A DNA stretch of 64,000 bases from Eublepharis macularius (GCF_028583425.1 NC_072791.1:190130311-190194310); one strand, 5' to 3'; positions 43,510 through 54,830 are shown, numbered from the stretch's first letter. Notes: generated by a model not told the origin, from the sequence alone. Numbers and translations: made by a program.

Positions 43510-44285
43510 ATCTCGCTCTCTGCCTTTCCCGCATTAAGTTCTCACTGATCTGCCTCCACAAACAGCCCTTCCAATGGTAATGTTGCTACCATTTGGCCTT
43601 TTGTTTGCTTTTTAGCCTGCCTTTTGCTTGCTCGCTTGTAAAGGTCTGTCTCCCCTGCCCAAACAGGCATATTTACCCTCTATGTAACCTTTCCCATTTG
43701 GATTTCCCTTTTCCCTCTAAACAAGCCAAGCCAAGTTACTTATCCCCAAAAGATTGATCTTCTGAGCACTCTTCCTATCCCAACAGTTTATCTCATTGTT
43801 CCAAAGGGGCTTTCACTATTCTTCCCTTAGCAACTCCCCTTATGCAGATTTCCTCCTCTTTATTACCTGTCTCTGGTACAATCTGTTTTCCTGCATTCCT
43901 TATATGTTTTCCCAGTAACATTTTCCCAAAGAAATGCCATTCCCTACCTGACAATATTTATTTAATCTACTTCATTTGCCTTGCTAGATTTTCTCCAGTA
44001 CCTCAAATGCCTTAAAAACTCTGTCAGTAGGGCACCATGATTCCCTCTTTCTAACCTTCCTTGTACTCTGTTTTGGCGAGGCTTGCCTAACATCCTTCAA
44101 CCAGCCAAACATTTCCTTAAATTAATTGCTCCCCTCTTGGGCCTCTTGTCAGGATAAGCGATTCAGACCAAGCTTTTTTTATGCTTTGTCCTACTGTATT
44201 GCTTTTCAGTGTTTTTTCCTCTGCACTTCTCCCATTCTTAGTAAAACTGAACACCACTTCTGTCTACATAAGTCTTTCCAAAAAG
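43510..44285 (+). repeat. Local duplication D1, left copy
   Basis: Matches 45358-46170 in the same orientation over its whole length. Shared strings include 'gcatatttaccctct', 'ccaaaagattgatctt', 'tcctatcccaacagttt', 'atgcagatttcctcctcttt', 'ttccttaaattaattgctc' and 'gattcagaccaagctt', with scattered differences and small gaps. This copy has lost most of the CpGs present in the other. It begins just after the tandem array and ends about 350 bp before the CpG island. Confidence 0.9.
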
Positions 44286-44473
44286 TAGTTAGTCCACATT
44301 CATCCCAAAAAGTATTCCTACGTGAATTAAAAAGTTACCCACAATGCCAATAGCAAGCTATGAGGGGGGAAAAACCGTAACGCTGCATCTTATTGCCCGA
44401 TTATCTTTTCCAACAAGGATGGAAGATTTGTTTTAAAATGTGCACACTGAATAAATGTATTCTGAAGGATTAA

Positions 44474-44532
<59 letters not shown>

Positions 44533-44549
44533 CACACACACATATATAG
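44474..44549. repeat. (AT)n-(CA)n microsatellite
   Basis: About 26 AT units, then (CA)n for about 16 bp and a short ATAT. Polymorphic-type sequence at the upstream edge of the CpG island. Open frames that include it are artefacts. Confidence 0.95.
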
Positions 44550-44853
44550 AGACCTGTTTACGTCTCTGTTTAAGAGAAAGAGGAAAGAAGCTATAATTTT
44601 CAACACACTTTTCCTGGAAGTAAGAGCGGGGATTACTTTTGACCAAAACGTCCAGGAGGATGGGGCCACGAATGCACTCCAAGGCACCCCACAGCCGCCG
44701 CCGCCCCCTCGCCCCCCATTTCCAGCACGGGCAGCCCCCCACCCCCCACGAACCCTGCCGGATCTGCCGCAAACATACCCACCCCGACAACACCCCCCTG
44801 GGCGCGAAGGCACTGCAGCTCCCTTCCACACCGCCGGGCTCTTCACAGCATCG

Positions 44854-44867
44854 GTAACCCTAGCAAC
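44854..44867 (+). promoter_or_regulatory. RFX X-box
   Basis: GTAACCctAGCAAC fits the RFX consensus GTNRCC-N(0-3)-RGYAAC at every fixed position. X-boxes of this form are typical of promoters of ciliary genes and of MHC class II-type modules. An ATTGG (NF-Y) box follows 16 bp later at 44884-44888. Confidence 0.7.
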
Positions 44868-44883
44868 CGCCGTTGGCGCCGCC

Positions 44884-44946
44884 ATTGGCCGGTTTAACAG
44901 CAGCCGATGGCCAATGGGCGCGCCTTCGGAGGCAGGATCTTCCAAT
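44884..44946. promoter_or_regulatory. Three NF-Y (CCAAT/ATTGG) boxes
   Basis: ATTGG at 44884-44888 (with GGCC flank), CCAAT at 44911-44915 and CCAAT at 44942-44946. Spacings of 27 and 31 bp are close to those of multi-CCAAT NF-Y promoters (about 31-33 bp). Confidence 0.65.
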
Positions 44947-44977
44947 GGGGGCGAGGCGCAGGGCAGGGCGCCCTGCC

Positions 44978-45019
44978 GACGTCAGAGGAGGGGAGGGAGG
45001 GGGAGGTGGAAGGGGCGGG
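44978..45019 (+). promoter_or_regulatory. CRE-like site and GC box
   Basis: GACGTCAG at 44978-44985 contains the CRE palindrome core GACGTC; GGGGCGGG at 45012-45019 is an SP/KLF site. Both lie just upstream of the inferred first exon. Confidence 0.6.
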
Positions 45020-45029
45020 AAGAAGGGAG

Positions 45030-45173
45030 CGGAGAGCCTGCGAGGGAGGCGGCAGCGCTTGTGCTGCTCGGCGGTGGCACGTTATCCCCGCGACCATGGA
45101 CAGCCCGGGGTAGGGCCCCTTCCCAGCGGGGTGGCTGCGGCCCCTCCGCGCCTGCCGAGACGCAGCGCCCGCG
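45030..45173 (+). other. Inferred first exon of an unidentified plus-strand gene
   Basis: The start is approximate. The 3' end is a strong donor, GCG|gtgagtgcag, at 45173/45174. The exon holds one ATG in excellent context (gaccATGG, 45096), but it reaches TAG after five codons (MDSPG), so with this donor the exon is 5' UTR carrying a short upstream ORF. A weaker donor at 45109/45110 (CCCGGG|gtaggg) would keep that ATG usable; joined to the block at 57783 its frame would stay open. No gene can be named. Confidence 0.5.
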
Positions 45174-45357
45174 GTGAGTGCAGGTCCGCGGTCCCCTTTC
45201 CAGGCTCGGAGGAGGAGGAGGACGCGAAAGGAGCTGCGCGCGGGTCAGGGGGGGTAGAGCGGGGAAGGGACTCCCTTCCCTGTCCCGGGAAAACGGGCCG
45301 CCCCTCCTCTGCGCATCCCCCGCTTCAGAACTGTCCGGTGCGTTTCCCTGCCTTACC

Positions 45358-46170
45358 TGCTCGCTCTCCGCCTTTCCCTCACGAAGCGGATCTGCCTCCC
45401 CTGTCCCGAAAATCTGCCTCCACAAGCAGCCCCTCCCGTGATAATGTTGATTCCATTGCCCCCCCCCTTTTAGCCTGCCTTTCGCTTGCTCGTCTCCTTC
45501 CCCCCTCCCCAAACATTGGCATATTTACCCTCTAAGTAACCTTTCCCGTTTGGATTTTCCTTTCCCCCCTAAACAACAGAGGCCGAGTTATTTTTCTTCC
45601 CCAAAAGATTGATCTTTGGAGCGCTGTTCCTATCCCAACAGTTTCTCTCATTCTTCCAAACAGGCTCCACCTAAATATCCTTCCCTTATCCTTTTAGCAA
45701 CTTCCCGTATGCAGATTTCCTCCTCTTTATTACCTGCCTCTGTCTGGTTTCCTGCATTTCTTATATGCTTTCCCAGTAACGTTTTCTCCAAGAAATGCCG
45801 TTCCCGACCAGTCACCATTGACTTAATCTACTTCATTTGCCTTGCTAGGTTTTCTCCAGTGCCTCAGATGCTTCCTTCCTCCCTTAAAAACTCTGTCGGC
45901 AGGGCACCCTGATTCCCTTTCATTAACCCTCCTCGTGCTCTCTCTTGTGAGCTCTGCCTAATGTCCTTCATCTCTCCAAACGTTTCCTTAAATTAATTGC
46001 TCTCCTCTTGGCGTCGGCCTCTCATCAGGATGAGTGATTCAGACCAAGCTTTCTTATGCTTTGTCCAACACTATTGCTTTTCAGTTTTTTTCCCTGCACT
46101 TCTCCCATTCCTAGAGCCCTAATAAAACTGAACATCCCTTCTGTCTGCATAAGCCTTTTCAATCCTCTTC
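45358..46170 (+). repeat. Local duplication D1, right copy
   Basis: Partner of 43510-44285, lying at the start of the presumed first intron. It keeps more CpG ('ccgtttgg', 'acgttttc', 'gccgttcccg', 'ggcgtcggcc') than the left copy. It is pyrimidine-rich, without coding frames of interest. It may be the source copy, kept CpG-rich by its position next to the island. Confidence 0.88.
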
Positions 46171-48255
46171 CCTGTCTTTTGCATGTCTCTAAAACCATTG
46201 CAATTATCTGACTGTTCCTTCATCTCTGCCTTCCCCATTGCTATATTACAGAAATTCCTTCCTGCTTTTTCAGCCTCTCCTTAAAGCCCCCCCCCGCCCC
46301 ATCCTCTTATTTGGCTCATCTTCTCTGGACTTCTAAATCCTTCTCCCTTTACTTGCAATCTACCTTCACTCATCTTTGCCCCATTTTGTTTCAACCCCCG
46401 CCCCCCAATCTCTCCACTTGCTTGTTAAAGATACTGGCAACTTGGCTGGCACAGTGAATCCATGTAAAGCCTGTAGCTCTTTTTCTGAAGCTACTACCCT
46501 TCCATAGTCACCCAAGCCCTGTAGGGAAGAGGGAGAGAGCAGCAGCATTGGCTGCCTGGTTTTGGCTGCATGTTCCAGGAGTGCGACAGACGGTGGTGTG
46601 TGTGGACGGAAGCTGTTCGCGCTCTGGGCGAATGAGAAGGCAGGTGTGTGTCTGTGTGTGGGAGGGGGACACGCTGTTTGTTCCTGGAGCTCTTAGATAG
46701 TGCAGGAATGCGTGGCATGCCTTGGAAGCCCGTTGCAACAGATCCTTCCTTGCCCAGTTCTCTAACAGCCAAAGGTCACCAGACCATCTAACCAGCGGCA
46801 AGTGAGCAAGATTCTCTGTACTGCAGAGAGAGTGTGGGAGCAGTACCTGTACTGAGCATGGCATTTACACAGGATCAGGTTAGATTCTTCATCACGTTGT
46901 TTTTCTTGGAGAACAGTTCTGAAGGAACCATGTGATGATCATGGCTTTGGCATGCCCCCATTGAGCAGTGCTGGGGATTGATTTTTTTCCCTCCCTCTAC
47001 TTTCTGGGCCAACTTCTCATTCAGGCAGCATTCTGGTTAGCATCTTATTAGATGTTTCAGTGCAGAACTATGGAAAATGAGTAGTGGTGATAGCAGTGAG
47101 GTAGAAAATGGGGGAAAGACAGGCCAGAGGGAAATGTGGTAAATCTGTATGTCACTTAAGAATGTCTTTCAGCATATTTCTTTTGCATTCCTTTCTGTGG
47201 TCAGAAACACAACTTGGAGATGTCTTGATATGGGGCTTTCTTATTAGAGAGACAGAGAGAGAAGTGCTTCTTTTTATTATGTCAAATAAATATTTTGAAA
47301 AGAGAACTGCTTATCCTCAGTACTGAACTGCATATATACCCCTATTGTGCCAATCAGAAAAAGAACAGAGAGAGCAGTGTTTTACTAGAGATGGGACAGA
47401 GGGAACGGTCTGGTACTGTTAAATTGCTGGGCGTGTCAATTACCAATTGAAAAGACACAGAAAAGCAGCAGGACACAACAATTGCCAACACGTCTTTCCC
47501 TAGATTTATGTTTAGTAGTACCGTGTTATTAGGTCTGTTCATCTATTCAAGCTGCCAAAGCCATTTAACTTGATATTTGTGAAGGGTGGGGGGTGCTTGG
47601 GCTGAGAGGTTGAGGGTGGGGGGGAGCAATAGGAAAGCTTTGAGTACAATAGTTGAGCTGTAGGTGAAAAAGGAATAAGGTGCATGCCTGAACATGATAT
47701 AAAAGTAGTTGTTTTCTGTTTGATTTTTTTTTACTGCCAGATGAAAGGAATTAATTATAGTCTTTAGTTAAAGAAATTGTAGTGGCAGCTGCCAAGCCAG
47801 TCCAGAGTATATCACATTAAATGTTGTCCTGACATGTCTGGGGCAGTTTTTGTAAATAGGACATCATGATTTGGCTATTAGACTTGGCGGAAAGGCATCT
47901 GCTCATAAGCATTTTAAAATTTATACTGTACTCTGCACCAACATAGATATTCCTGGTACTCTGATGAAGTACTTTACATTCATGAGGCTTGAACAGGTCT
48001 GCAATCTATGCTGAATGGTTTTTCATGGGAGAAGTGTGCTTTTTACTTGAAAACATTTCCAGTTTGCCTACCAGTATGAAACATTAAATAAACATAAATC
48101 CCGACACATTTATTGCGGGCAGCATGTCTATGCAGTCTTACTGGTGTTTGGGTACATTCCTTTGCATAGTATTCTGGAACGATGTTTATATTCAAAATTT
48201 TGAAGTTTCCTGAGTGACTCCCTAGCATCTCAGGTTTAATAGCAGATGAATTCGC
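46171..48255. other. Presumed intron, nothing recognised
   Basis: Moderately GC-rich until about 46.9 kb (island shore), then AT-rich. No nameable repeat or exon. Confidence 0.45.
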
Positions 48256-48257
48256 AT

Positions 48258-48425
48258 CATGCCTCTGAAGAAGGATTAGTGTTTTTGAATAGATGACTTT
48301 TAATAATTACATGTCGAGCAGTGGACTGTGTTGTCCTCCTTCTGAATAAAGGGTGCTGATGATTTACATTGAAATGTATTTTAATAATGGAGCGGAGGGG
48401 CTGGCATCTGAAGGCTGCTATGCTA
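48258..48425 (+). mobile_element. Old Penelope-like terminus remnant
   Basis: 'gcctctgaagaaggattag' starts a decayed CTGAAGA-helix II region, followed by 'catgtcgagcagtggac' and 'cctccttctgaataaagg'. The order matches a squamate repeat with 'GAAACRYGTCG' in the core; here an AT-rich insertion or decay disrupts it. Low confidence. Confidence 0.3.
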
Positions 48426-49560
48426 CAGTGGTTACCAAAATACTTAAGCACAGTAACCCCTTCATAAATATATGTACATATACCCATAGCAGCTCCCCAA
48501 ATGCTCTTAGCTGCAGTGTAGTCTGAAGCTTATCCATCCCCTCCCCTGCTTTACATATATGTAGCCACTACAAACACTCTCAAGTCCCATTATATATAAT
48601 TTTCTCCCCATTTAATGCCGGATCTTATGGATTCTTAATCCCCTCCTCGCTATTTCTCTGGCTCGTAACCAGAAGTTTTACCTCTTCCTGATGTCATCAA
48701 TTCATTTCCCTGCTGTTTTATTTTAAGTGGCAGTCTCTTTTCATTGTCTAGGTACTATTTTTCAAGTAATACAGCAAGTCCCTGCTCTCCCGTTGTAGTC
48801 TCTCTTCAAGAATGCTTGAGGAAAGTGATAGCAAAACAAGGTTTGTAAGAGCCATCCAATCAGGTGGTCCCTGTCTTGAAAGGAGAAATGTTTTCTGAAG
48901 GAACACTTGTGATGTTCCATGGTATGGCAAATGGTGTTTTGATTCTAGTGATCCCTATGATCTGGTCTGACTACTACAAGCTTAATAAACCCAACAATGA
49001 TTGCTGCTTGTAATTGTTTTTCTTTTCCTAGCAGGATTTCCTTGCTGGCATATCCTGAGGGGGCAGGAGGTTGAGAAAGGACTGTGTTATGTTCTTCCCT
49101 TACACTTTGCTTCCTTTTTGTGTGGCCTGTTGCTGGCATTAGAGCAGTTTTAAAGGGACATGTTATCTGTATTTTGAACCCATTTATTTTATGCATTTAA
49201 ATAACTATTATGCCATCTTTAAAACATAATCGTTGCTATATATGCAGGCAAACTGGTTTTCTGGGTATGATTATACTTTTACTGGGTGGCTGTAGCAGGG
49301 GGAGGAATTCTTATTTAATATAACACCCATATATCTTCAGAATGGTGATCCTTTTTGAACCTACAAGGAATAATAAAGCAAATCATTTGGAAGACTAGAT
49401 CGATGCTTTATATTACTATATAGGCTTGCAGCTTGGAAGTGGTATTTCTGATACTTCTCACAATGGCTCATGGATTCTTTTTGACTAAAGGGGATGTAGC
49501 TAAAAGCTTCAGTGAGATTACTGGCAGTCAGAAGTTGGTGTGATCTCCAAGGGTAGCTGG
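48426..49560. other. Presumed intron, nothing recognised
   Basis: A good polypyrimidine acceptor-like site ('ttgtttttcttttcctag', near 49030) has no matching donor or open frame. Confidence 0.4.
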
Positions 49561-49561
49561 T

Positions 49562-49775
49562 AACTATTTATTTCTTTCATTTATACCTCACCTTTACTTA
49601 TTTCATTTATACCCCACCTTTCTCTCCAGCAGGAACTCAAAGGGGCTTTCATTGTTCTCCTCTTCTTCAATTGATCCTCATAACAATCTTGTGAGGTAGA
49701 TTAGCATGAGAGTGTATGACTGGCCCAAGGTCATCCAGCAAACTTCCAATGGGGTACAGAGACTTCTGGGTCATG
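49562..49775 (-). mobile_element. tRNA-derived SINE (Sauria-SINE type)
   Basis: Minus strand. The tail region is duplicated ('tttcatttatacctcacctt' then 'tttcatttataccccacctt'), followed by 'ctctccagcaggaactcaa' and 'ggcccaaggtcatccagca'. The tRNA head is lost. Confidence 0.75.
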
Positions 49776-51965
49776 AAAGAGAAAAGCAGGGGTACAAAAA
49801 GAAAAAAACAGAGTAACGTGATGTAAAGAAACCTGTAAATGTAAAAAAAATGTGATATGTCCACAGTTTGTAATACAGCAAGCACAGAAGTATGGAGAAA
49901 TGGAGCAGTTGATGCCTATGGATAAGGACCAGCTAATATAGATGGAAGGAGAGAGATTTGTGAGCACACTTATTTTATAAACCCAGATTAAATTAGCCTA
50001 CCTTCTTGCATGAAGCATACCATGAATTGGCCGACAGTAATTTCTAATTTCAAATTCTTTAGTTTGCAGGAAGGTTAAAGACTTTTTAATTGTGAAACTC
50101 ATTCACTAGCAAGGGCTTCTTCTGTTCTGCATGATTATTGCAGTAGTTTGTTATTAAGATAAATTCATGGAGATTATTATTAAGTGCAACCCTTCCCCAG
50201 CTATGAGGCCTAGGCATGTTCCCAGTTTGCTTATTTGTAAATCTGGAGGAAGGCAGTGAAAATGGGTGTGAAAGAAATGGGAGTTCAGGGATACTCTTGG
50301 GTGTCTAGAGGCTTCTTAGAGACCAATGAGCAAGAAACAGAAAAAGATGAGGGTGCAAATTTGTGGTGCTGAACGAGAAGGGAGTGCACTATGAGGGAAG
50401 ATAGGATTCAGAGAGAGATGAAGAGATGCAGATGAGGGAGAGAAGAGGGCATGCATGATATAAACCACAGAGAGGGGGAGAAAGGACTTAACTGAGAGAT
50501 GGCTAAAGTAAACAAGCTGATTTAATAGTGATAAAGTGTTTTCCTTTGCTTAAGGTAGTGATGCAACTCTCTTAATTCAGTAAAATACGTAAGTGACATT
50601 TGGAGTGATTTGAATTATGAACTTTTAAATCGGAGGAATGTGCTAGCCTAAGCTGGCAGTGCTAACTTTCTGATCCCTTTCTGAAGTTTCAGAGATTACA
50701 TCTTTTGAGGGCAGTACATAAATTCCATTTATCACTTTGTTACAATGGGGATCGGAACAAAGCCTTTTAGCCCACTAACAGATTTATCATGTGCCTGATA
50801 TATTTATAAATGCACTGAATATAAATGTATGATCTGTAACTGAAACTTTGTACTTCAGAATTGAAATAAACTAACAGTGAGCTTGTGGTAGAAACTTCTG
50901 ATTGGCTGAGCAAGTATGGTAGCTCACGGAACAAAGCAGTTTGCAGTCCAGCTTCTGTGAAGAAAGGGGAAATGGTTAGATTGGCTGAGGTTACAATCTC
51001 ACACAAGAGATAACATGAGGCTAAGAAAAGGCTCCAAAAGGTAGGGAAACTAGTGGCTATGGAGACTGAAGTCAATGATGCTGGTAGAGAGTTGCATAGT
51101 GGGCAAAGAATACAGGTAACCTAAGAAAGGTGGCCAAAAGAATGAAGCCGGACGAAAAGAAAAGATGGGGAACTGAGGTATAGAGAGAGCACTGAAGAAA
51201 TTTTCCAGTGCTGAAGCTTAAGGATGGCATCAGGGGGTTAGCATGGCTGCTGCAAGTCAGAAATGTTGAATGAATGCTATTCTTTTGTTTGTTTGTTATT
51301 TGCTTGTTTGCAGTGAGGAATTTGTCTCAGGAGTAGGCTGGGCCATGTAAGCAAGCACCCAGGCTCGCTCAGCCTGCAACCTGCTTCTGATCATAGGTTG
51401 CAAACCATCTTGCTGCTGTGCATGTGCAGAATGCTTCACCAGTCAATTATACCTGTCAAGCATCAGGCCTCACCTTGCCTAACGTTGGAGATTAGAGCTA
51501 AAGGATTAAGAGAAGATTTAAAGCTGTGATGCTTGGGCCCCCATAAGAACAAGCACTGAGAGGGTCTTGATTCCTAAACAATGTCTCAACAGGATGCTTT
51601 TTGGAGAAATTCTAAATGAATTTAAAGATAAGCCTTGCTCTCAGTGCCAGTCCTGCAGACAGGTGAATAGAGTACTCTTGGGAATGTACAGAGAATCTTT
51701 CCCACACTGCAAAGAACTATAAATACAATCTAGGTTAAAGGGAATGACTTGCAGGAAGGTGGAACACCAGCATCTCTCATCTTAATAGTTAATATGCTGG
51801 TTAACAGCCACCTCCACACCTCACCTTTTCCAGCATAGTTTTGTACCCTGCCCCACATTCAGTTTCTGTTCATATGCTCTTCATTATGTCTTGAAAAAGC
51901 ACTATAAATAAGGAGTTGAATTGACAAAGGGTATGGCTAAGCAAATACAATATCTAGCAGGAAGC
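49776..51965. other. Presumed intron, nothing recognised
   Basis: A purine-rich stretch (GAGAGA/AAGAGG) covers about 50.25-50.55 kb. No repeat family or exon recognised. Confidence 0.4.
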
Positions 51966-51969
51966 TACT

Positions 51970-52232
51970 ATGTTATGATTTACGTTATTTATAATCCGCC
52001 TTTCTCACTGAGATTGAAGATAATAAGTAATAATAACTGCACTTATGTACTGCTCTTCTAGACAGATTAATGCCTCACTCAGAGTGGTGAACAAGTTAGT
52101 GTTATTATCCCCACAATACAGATGGGAGCTGAGGCTGAAAGGAGTGGCTTACCCGAGGCCCATGTAGTGGGATTCAAACCAGTAGAGTGCTGATTCGAAG
52201 CCAAACCACTTAACCAGTGTGCTACAGCAGCT
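51970..52232 (-). mobile_element. tRNA-derived SINE, family C
   Basis: Minus strand. 'taataataactgcacttatg', 'ctagacagattaatgcctca', 'tccccacaatacagatggg' and 'ggagtggcttacccgaggcc' match the copy at 56752-56985 closely. The reversed tRNA end is 'aaccacttaaccagtgtgct'. The order TAATAATAAC at the start is the complement of the 3' tail. Confidence 0.8.
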
Positions 52233-52424
52233 GTCAGTGGATTACACATTTTGAGTAGGGTCTACAAATGCAAATTTGCAAAGATTTAAAACCGGCAGAA
52301 ATCTAATACAGAGTTGAAGAAATGCTGAAACAGAGCATAAGCCATTCCAAGACTGATACATTAAATAATATAGAGCTACCCAGTAGGATCATACCCAAAG
52401 CAACAGGTAGTACATAGTAGTAAT

Positions 52425-52720
52425 ATCTATGGTCCCTATCCCTCTACTGAGGCATCCCCAAGACCACTTCCTTACGGTAGAGCCTTCCTATAAAAAAGAC
52501 CCCTTGAATAATTCAGATTTGCATTGTTTGTGGAAAGCCAGGAGAGTGGGAGCTTTTCTAACATCTTCAGATAGGCCATTCCATAAAGTGATGGCCTCCA
52601 CAGAGAAGCATGTATGGGCAGCTGATGATTTTGCCCATGTGCAAGGTGGCACCTACAGAAGGCCCTGTTCATATGAGCAAAGCTACCATACTACCGTACT
52701 TTTGTCACAGCTCTAATAAA
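52425..52720. mobile_element. LINE/SINE-associated repeat, class uncertain
   Basis: 'agccaggagagtgggagctt', 'ataggccattccataaagtg' and 'ggtggcacctacagaaggcc' follow the order of a repeat family common in squamates, related to the segment at 23050-23250. The 95-codon frame across it is not a gene. Confidence 0.45.
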
Positions 52721-53805
52721 ATTACGTGAAACAGTGGTTAGGATTAGGTTTTGTGGTCGCAATACGTATTTCTGTTTGGTCATGAAAATACAAAAGCCCA
52801 AAGCCTTAAAAAAAGTCTGGGCTGGCTTCTAGATCCAAACAAATTTTTGCCAAGGACTGAGTTACTTAAAAGAAAAAAAAATGTACAGTCTGAAAAATCC
52901 ATCTCTTCATTGAGCCATTTGTGTAGGTGCTGCTAAAACTATTAAACTTGCACAATTCTCTTTTCAGGTTTTAATAGCGAAGGCCAGTAAGAGAGAAGAG
53001 AGGCATAATAATAGTAAAGAAATGTTTAGACCAAAATTGTTGAAAACTGTTGAAGTTTAATGTGAAGTTTATCAAATTTTTGAAGAGTCTCCTTTCTGAT
53101 TTTGGAATAAACAAGGACAAGTTGAGACCTTGTGAATAAAGGAGGAGGGGGGATGACATTAAAAGAAAAGCCTTTTTCAGAGCCCAGTGTCTTGTCCCAT
53201 GATCTTGAGCATACTCTCTGAAAACTGAAAGGATCTTTCTTCTAGCTTGGCTTCCTGATGGTTAGTACCTTTACACCTCTCTATTCCCTAATGGCATGAG
53301 GGTGGTGCACATATGCAAGCCTTAGCTCTGTTGGTGGGTTTCTGACTCCCTATTTTCCCATAAAAATAGGGTGTTTCTACCATCTAAATATCCTCTTACC
53401 CTCTCTCATGTGAAACTTCTACTCCACAAGCTGTGTGAGAGTACATGGAGAGCCCAACTTTTAAAATCTACATTGTGCCTGTGTCCTAATGATATTTTTT
53501 GAGATACAAACTGAACTTCATGAATGCTTGGAAAAGCTTAAAGCAGTTGTATGTTCGCCTAAGTGTGAGGATTAGCTGAATGGAGATATGAATGTTTTAA
53601 ATAAATAGACATTTGTGCACTGTCCCATAAAATGACTATTCAGAAGTTAAACAAGGATGTTGTTTCTGTCAATACATATGTAGGAAAATGTAGTAGTTTG
53701 ACAGATTTATTTATAGAATATTTGCAAAGAGCAAGAACGTTGATTCAATCTAATTGGAGGAAATAGATCAGCCTAGGTTCAGTGACTGGTAAGGACCTGG
53801 CTGTA
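52721..53805. other. Presumed intron, nothing recognised
   Basis: No exon or nameable repeat. Confidence 0.4.
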
Positions 53806-53949
53806 GTTTAATTATATTGCATATAAAAATCTAGAATCTGAAACATAGCCAAATTTCATTAATGCTACCACAGGTAGAGTAAATTCAGTTAAGAAAATGG
53901 GTTTTGTTGCATTCATATAGATATGATAGTTTGCAGAGTGTTCCATGTC

Positions 53950-53958
<9 letters not shown>
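53806..53958 (+). repeat. Local duplication D2, left copy
   Basis: Shared with 54242-54397: 'attgcatataaaaatctag' against 'attgcgaatgaaaatttaa', then 'cacaggtagagtaaattcag' against 'cacaggtagagtgaactcag', 'tttcatatagatatga' and 'tgttccatgtca'. Same orientation, period about 436 bp, with the AT microsatellite between. Confidence 0.8.

Positions 53959-54042
<84 letters not shown>
53955..54042. repeat. (AT)n microsatellite
   Basis: About 42 uninterrupted AT units. It lies directly after D2 left copy. Confidence 0.97.
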
Positions 54043-54046
<4 letters not shown>

Positions 54047-54241
54047 AAAGATACAGACCTTACAAAGAATAGATAAAAGTAAGACAACAATGGTAGCGGG
54101 CTTATACATAAGCTACAAAAGGTTTTCAAATATCTGAAAATAAGTTCATCATACACAGTTGTCAATATGCCATACATTCAAATGTTGATAAGATCGTAAG
54201 GTCCTCAATCCACTGAATTGCAGGAGGTGGGCATTTGTCTC

Positions 54242-54397
54242 TAATGGTGTAGTATATTGCGAATGAAAATTTAAAATCTGAACTAGCTAGATTTTGTTAA
54301 CAGTAACACAGGTAGAGTGAACTCAGCTGAGGAAATTGTTTTTGTTGCTTTCATATAGATATGAGTTGTAAACTGTTCCATGTCAGTAGTAACGTTT
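54242..54397 (+). repeat. Local duplication D2, right copy
   Basis: See the left copy at 53806; the two differ at roughly one base in five, so the event is not recent. Confidence 0.8.
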
Positions 54398-54449
54398 ATA
54401 TACTAATAGCCAAATGACCCTGATCTTCGGATATGTAAATCTAGAGACT

Positions 54450-54830
54450 GGAGCCATGAACAGATGAGCCAGATCTTCCTGCACACCTGAAAAATGCACA
54501 AGGTTTGCTGAAAAATCTGAAAAAATACATTGGGGGTTTAAAAAACCCAAAATGATAAAAGCAGCACTCTTAGCTTTAACCAGATGCCCTTAGTGGCAGT
54601 TGCTTAGAAACCATAACAGTTTAGCCAGTTTTCCAGGATTGTTTTTTTTCAGTAAAAGGAAAGGGGGGAAGGCAGGGCACCTTCCAGGATTGTTTGGACG
54701 TTCGAGGGAGGATTCAGATGGGCCAGGACCATCAGCAATCACTAGGCAAATTGATACCAGCTGTCTTGCATGACTCACCCAGACCTGACTGCTTGTTACT
54801 GTTCAACAGCAACCCCCACCCATGCCCAAA
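54450..54830 (-). repeat. Interspersed repeat R1, copy B
   Basis: Reverse complement of the copy at 4743-5110: 'tgctgttgaacagtaac' at its 5' end, then 'caagcagtcaggtctgg', and a 3' part with 'aaacccccaatgtatttttt' and 'agatttttcagcaaacc'. Its 5' end adjoins the head of the SINE at 54835. Confidence 0.6.

Larger units (their letters stand above)
44640..45350 (+). promoter_or_regulatory. CpG island promoter
   Basis: A ~700-bp stretch with very high GC and frequent CpG in an otherwise CpG-poor region, the mark of an unmethylated germline promoter. Elements lie in the order X-box, ATTGG, CCAAT, CCAAT, CRE, GC box and then a purine-rich, probably transcribed part ending in a strong splice donor, which favours plus-strand transcription starting about 45000-45060. 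There is no TATA box. Long frames on both strands are compositional. A divergent start is possible: on the minus strand ATGGCGGCGCC at 44885 opens MAAPTAVARVTDAV with a candidate donor downstream. Confidence 0.85.

Noticed and set aside
44455-45535. Frames of 170-240 codons over the CpG island
   Set aside because: They run through the AT/CA microsatellite and GC-rich promoter DNA in several frames at once; composition explains them.
43510-46170. The two D1 copies as LTRs of an element
   Set aside because: The DNA between them is a CpG island promoter with no element coding region, the copies lack terminal inverted dinucleotides and no target duplication was found.
52955-52995. Exon-like site 'ttctcttttcag' followed by a near donor
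   Set aside because: The enclosed block would be about 19 nt and no frame evidence exists.
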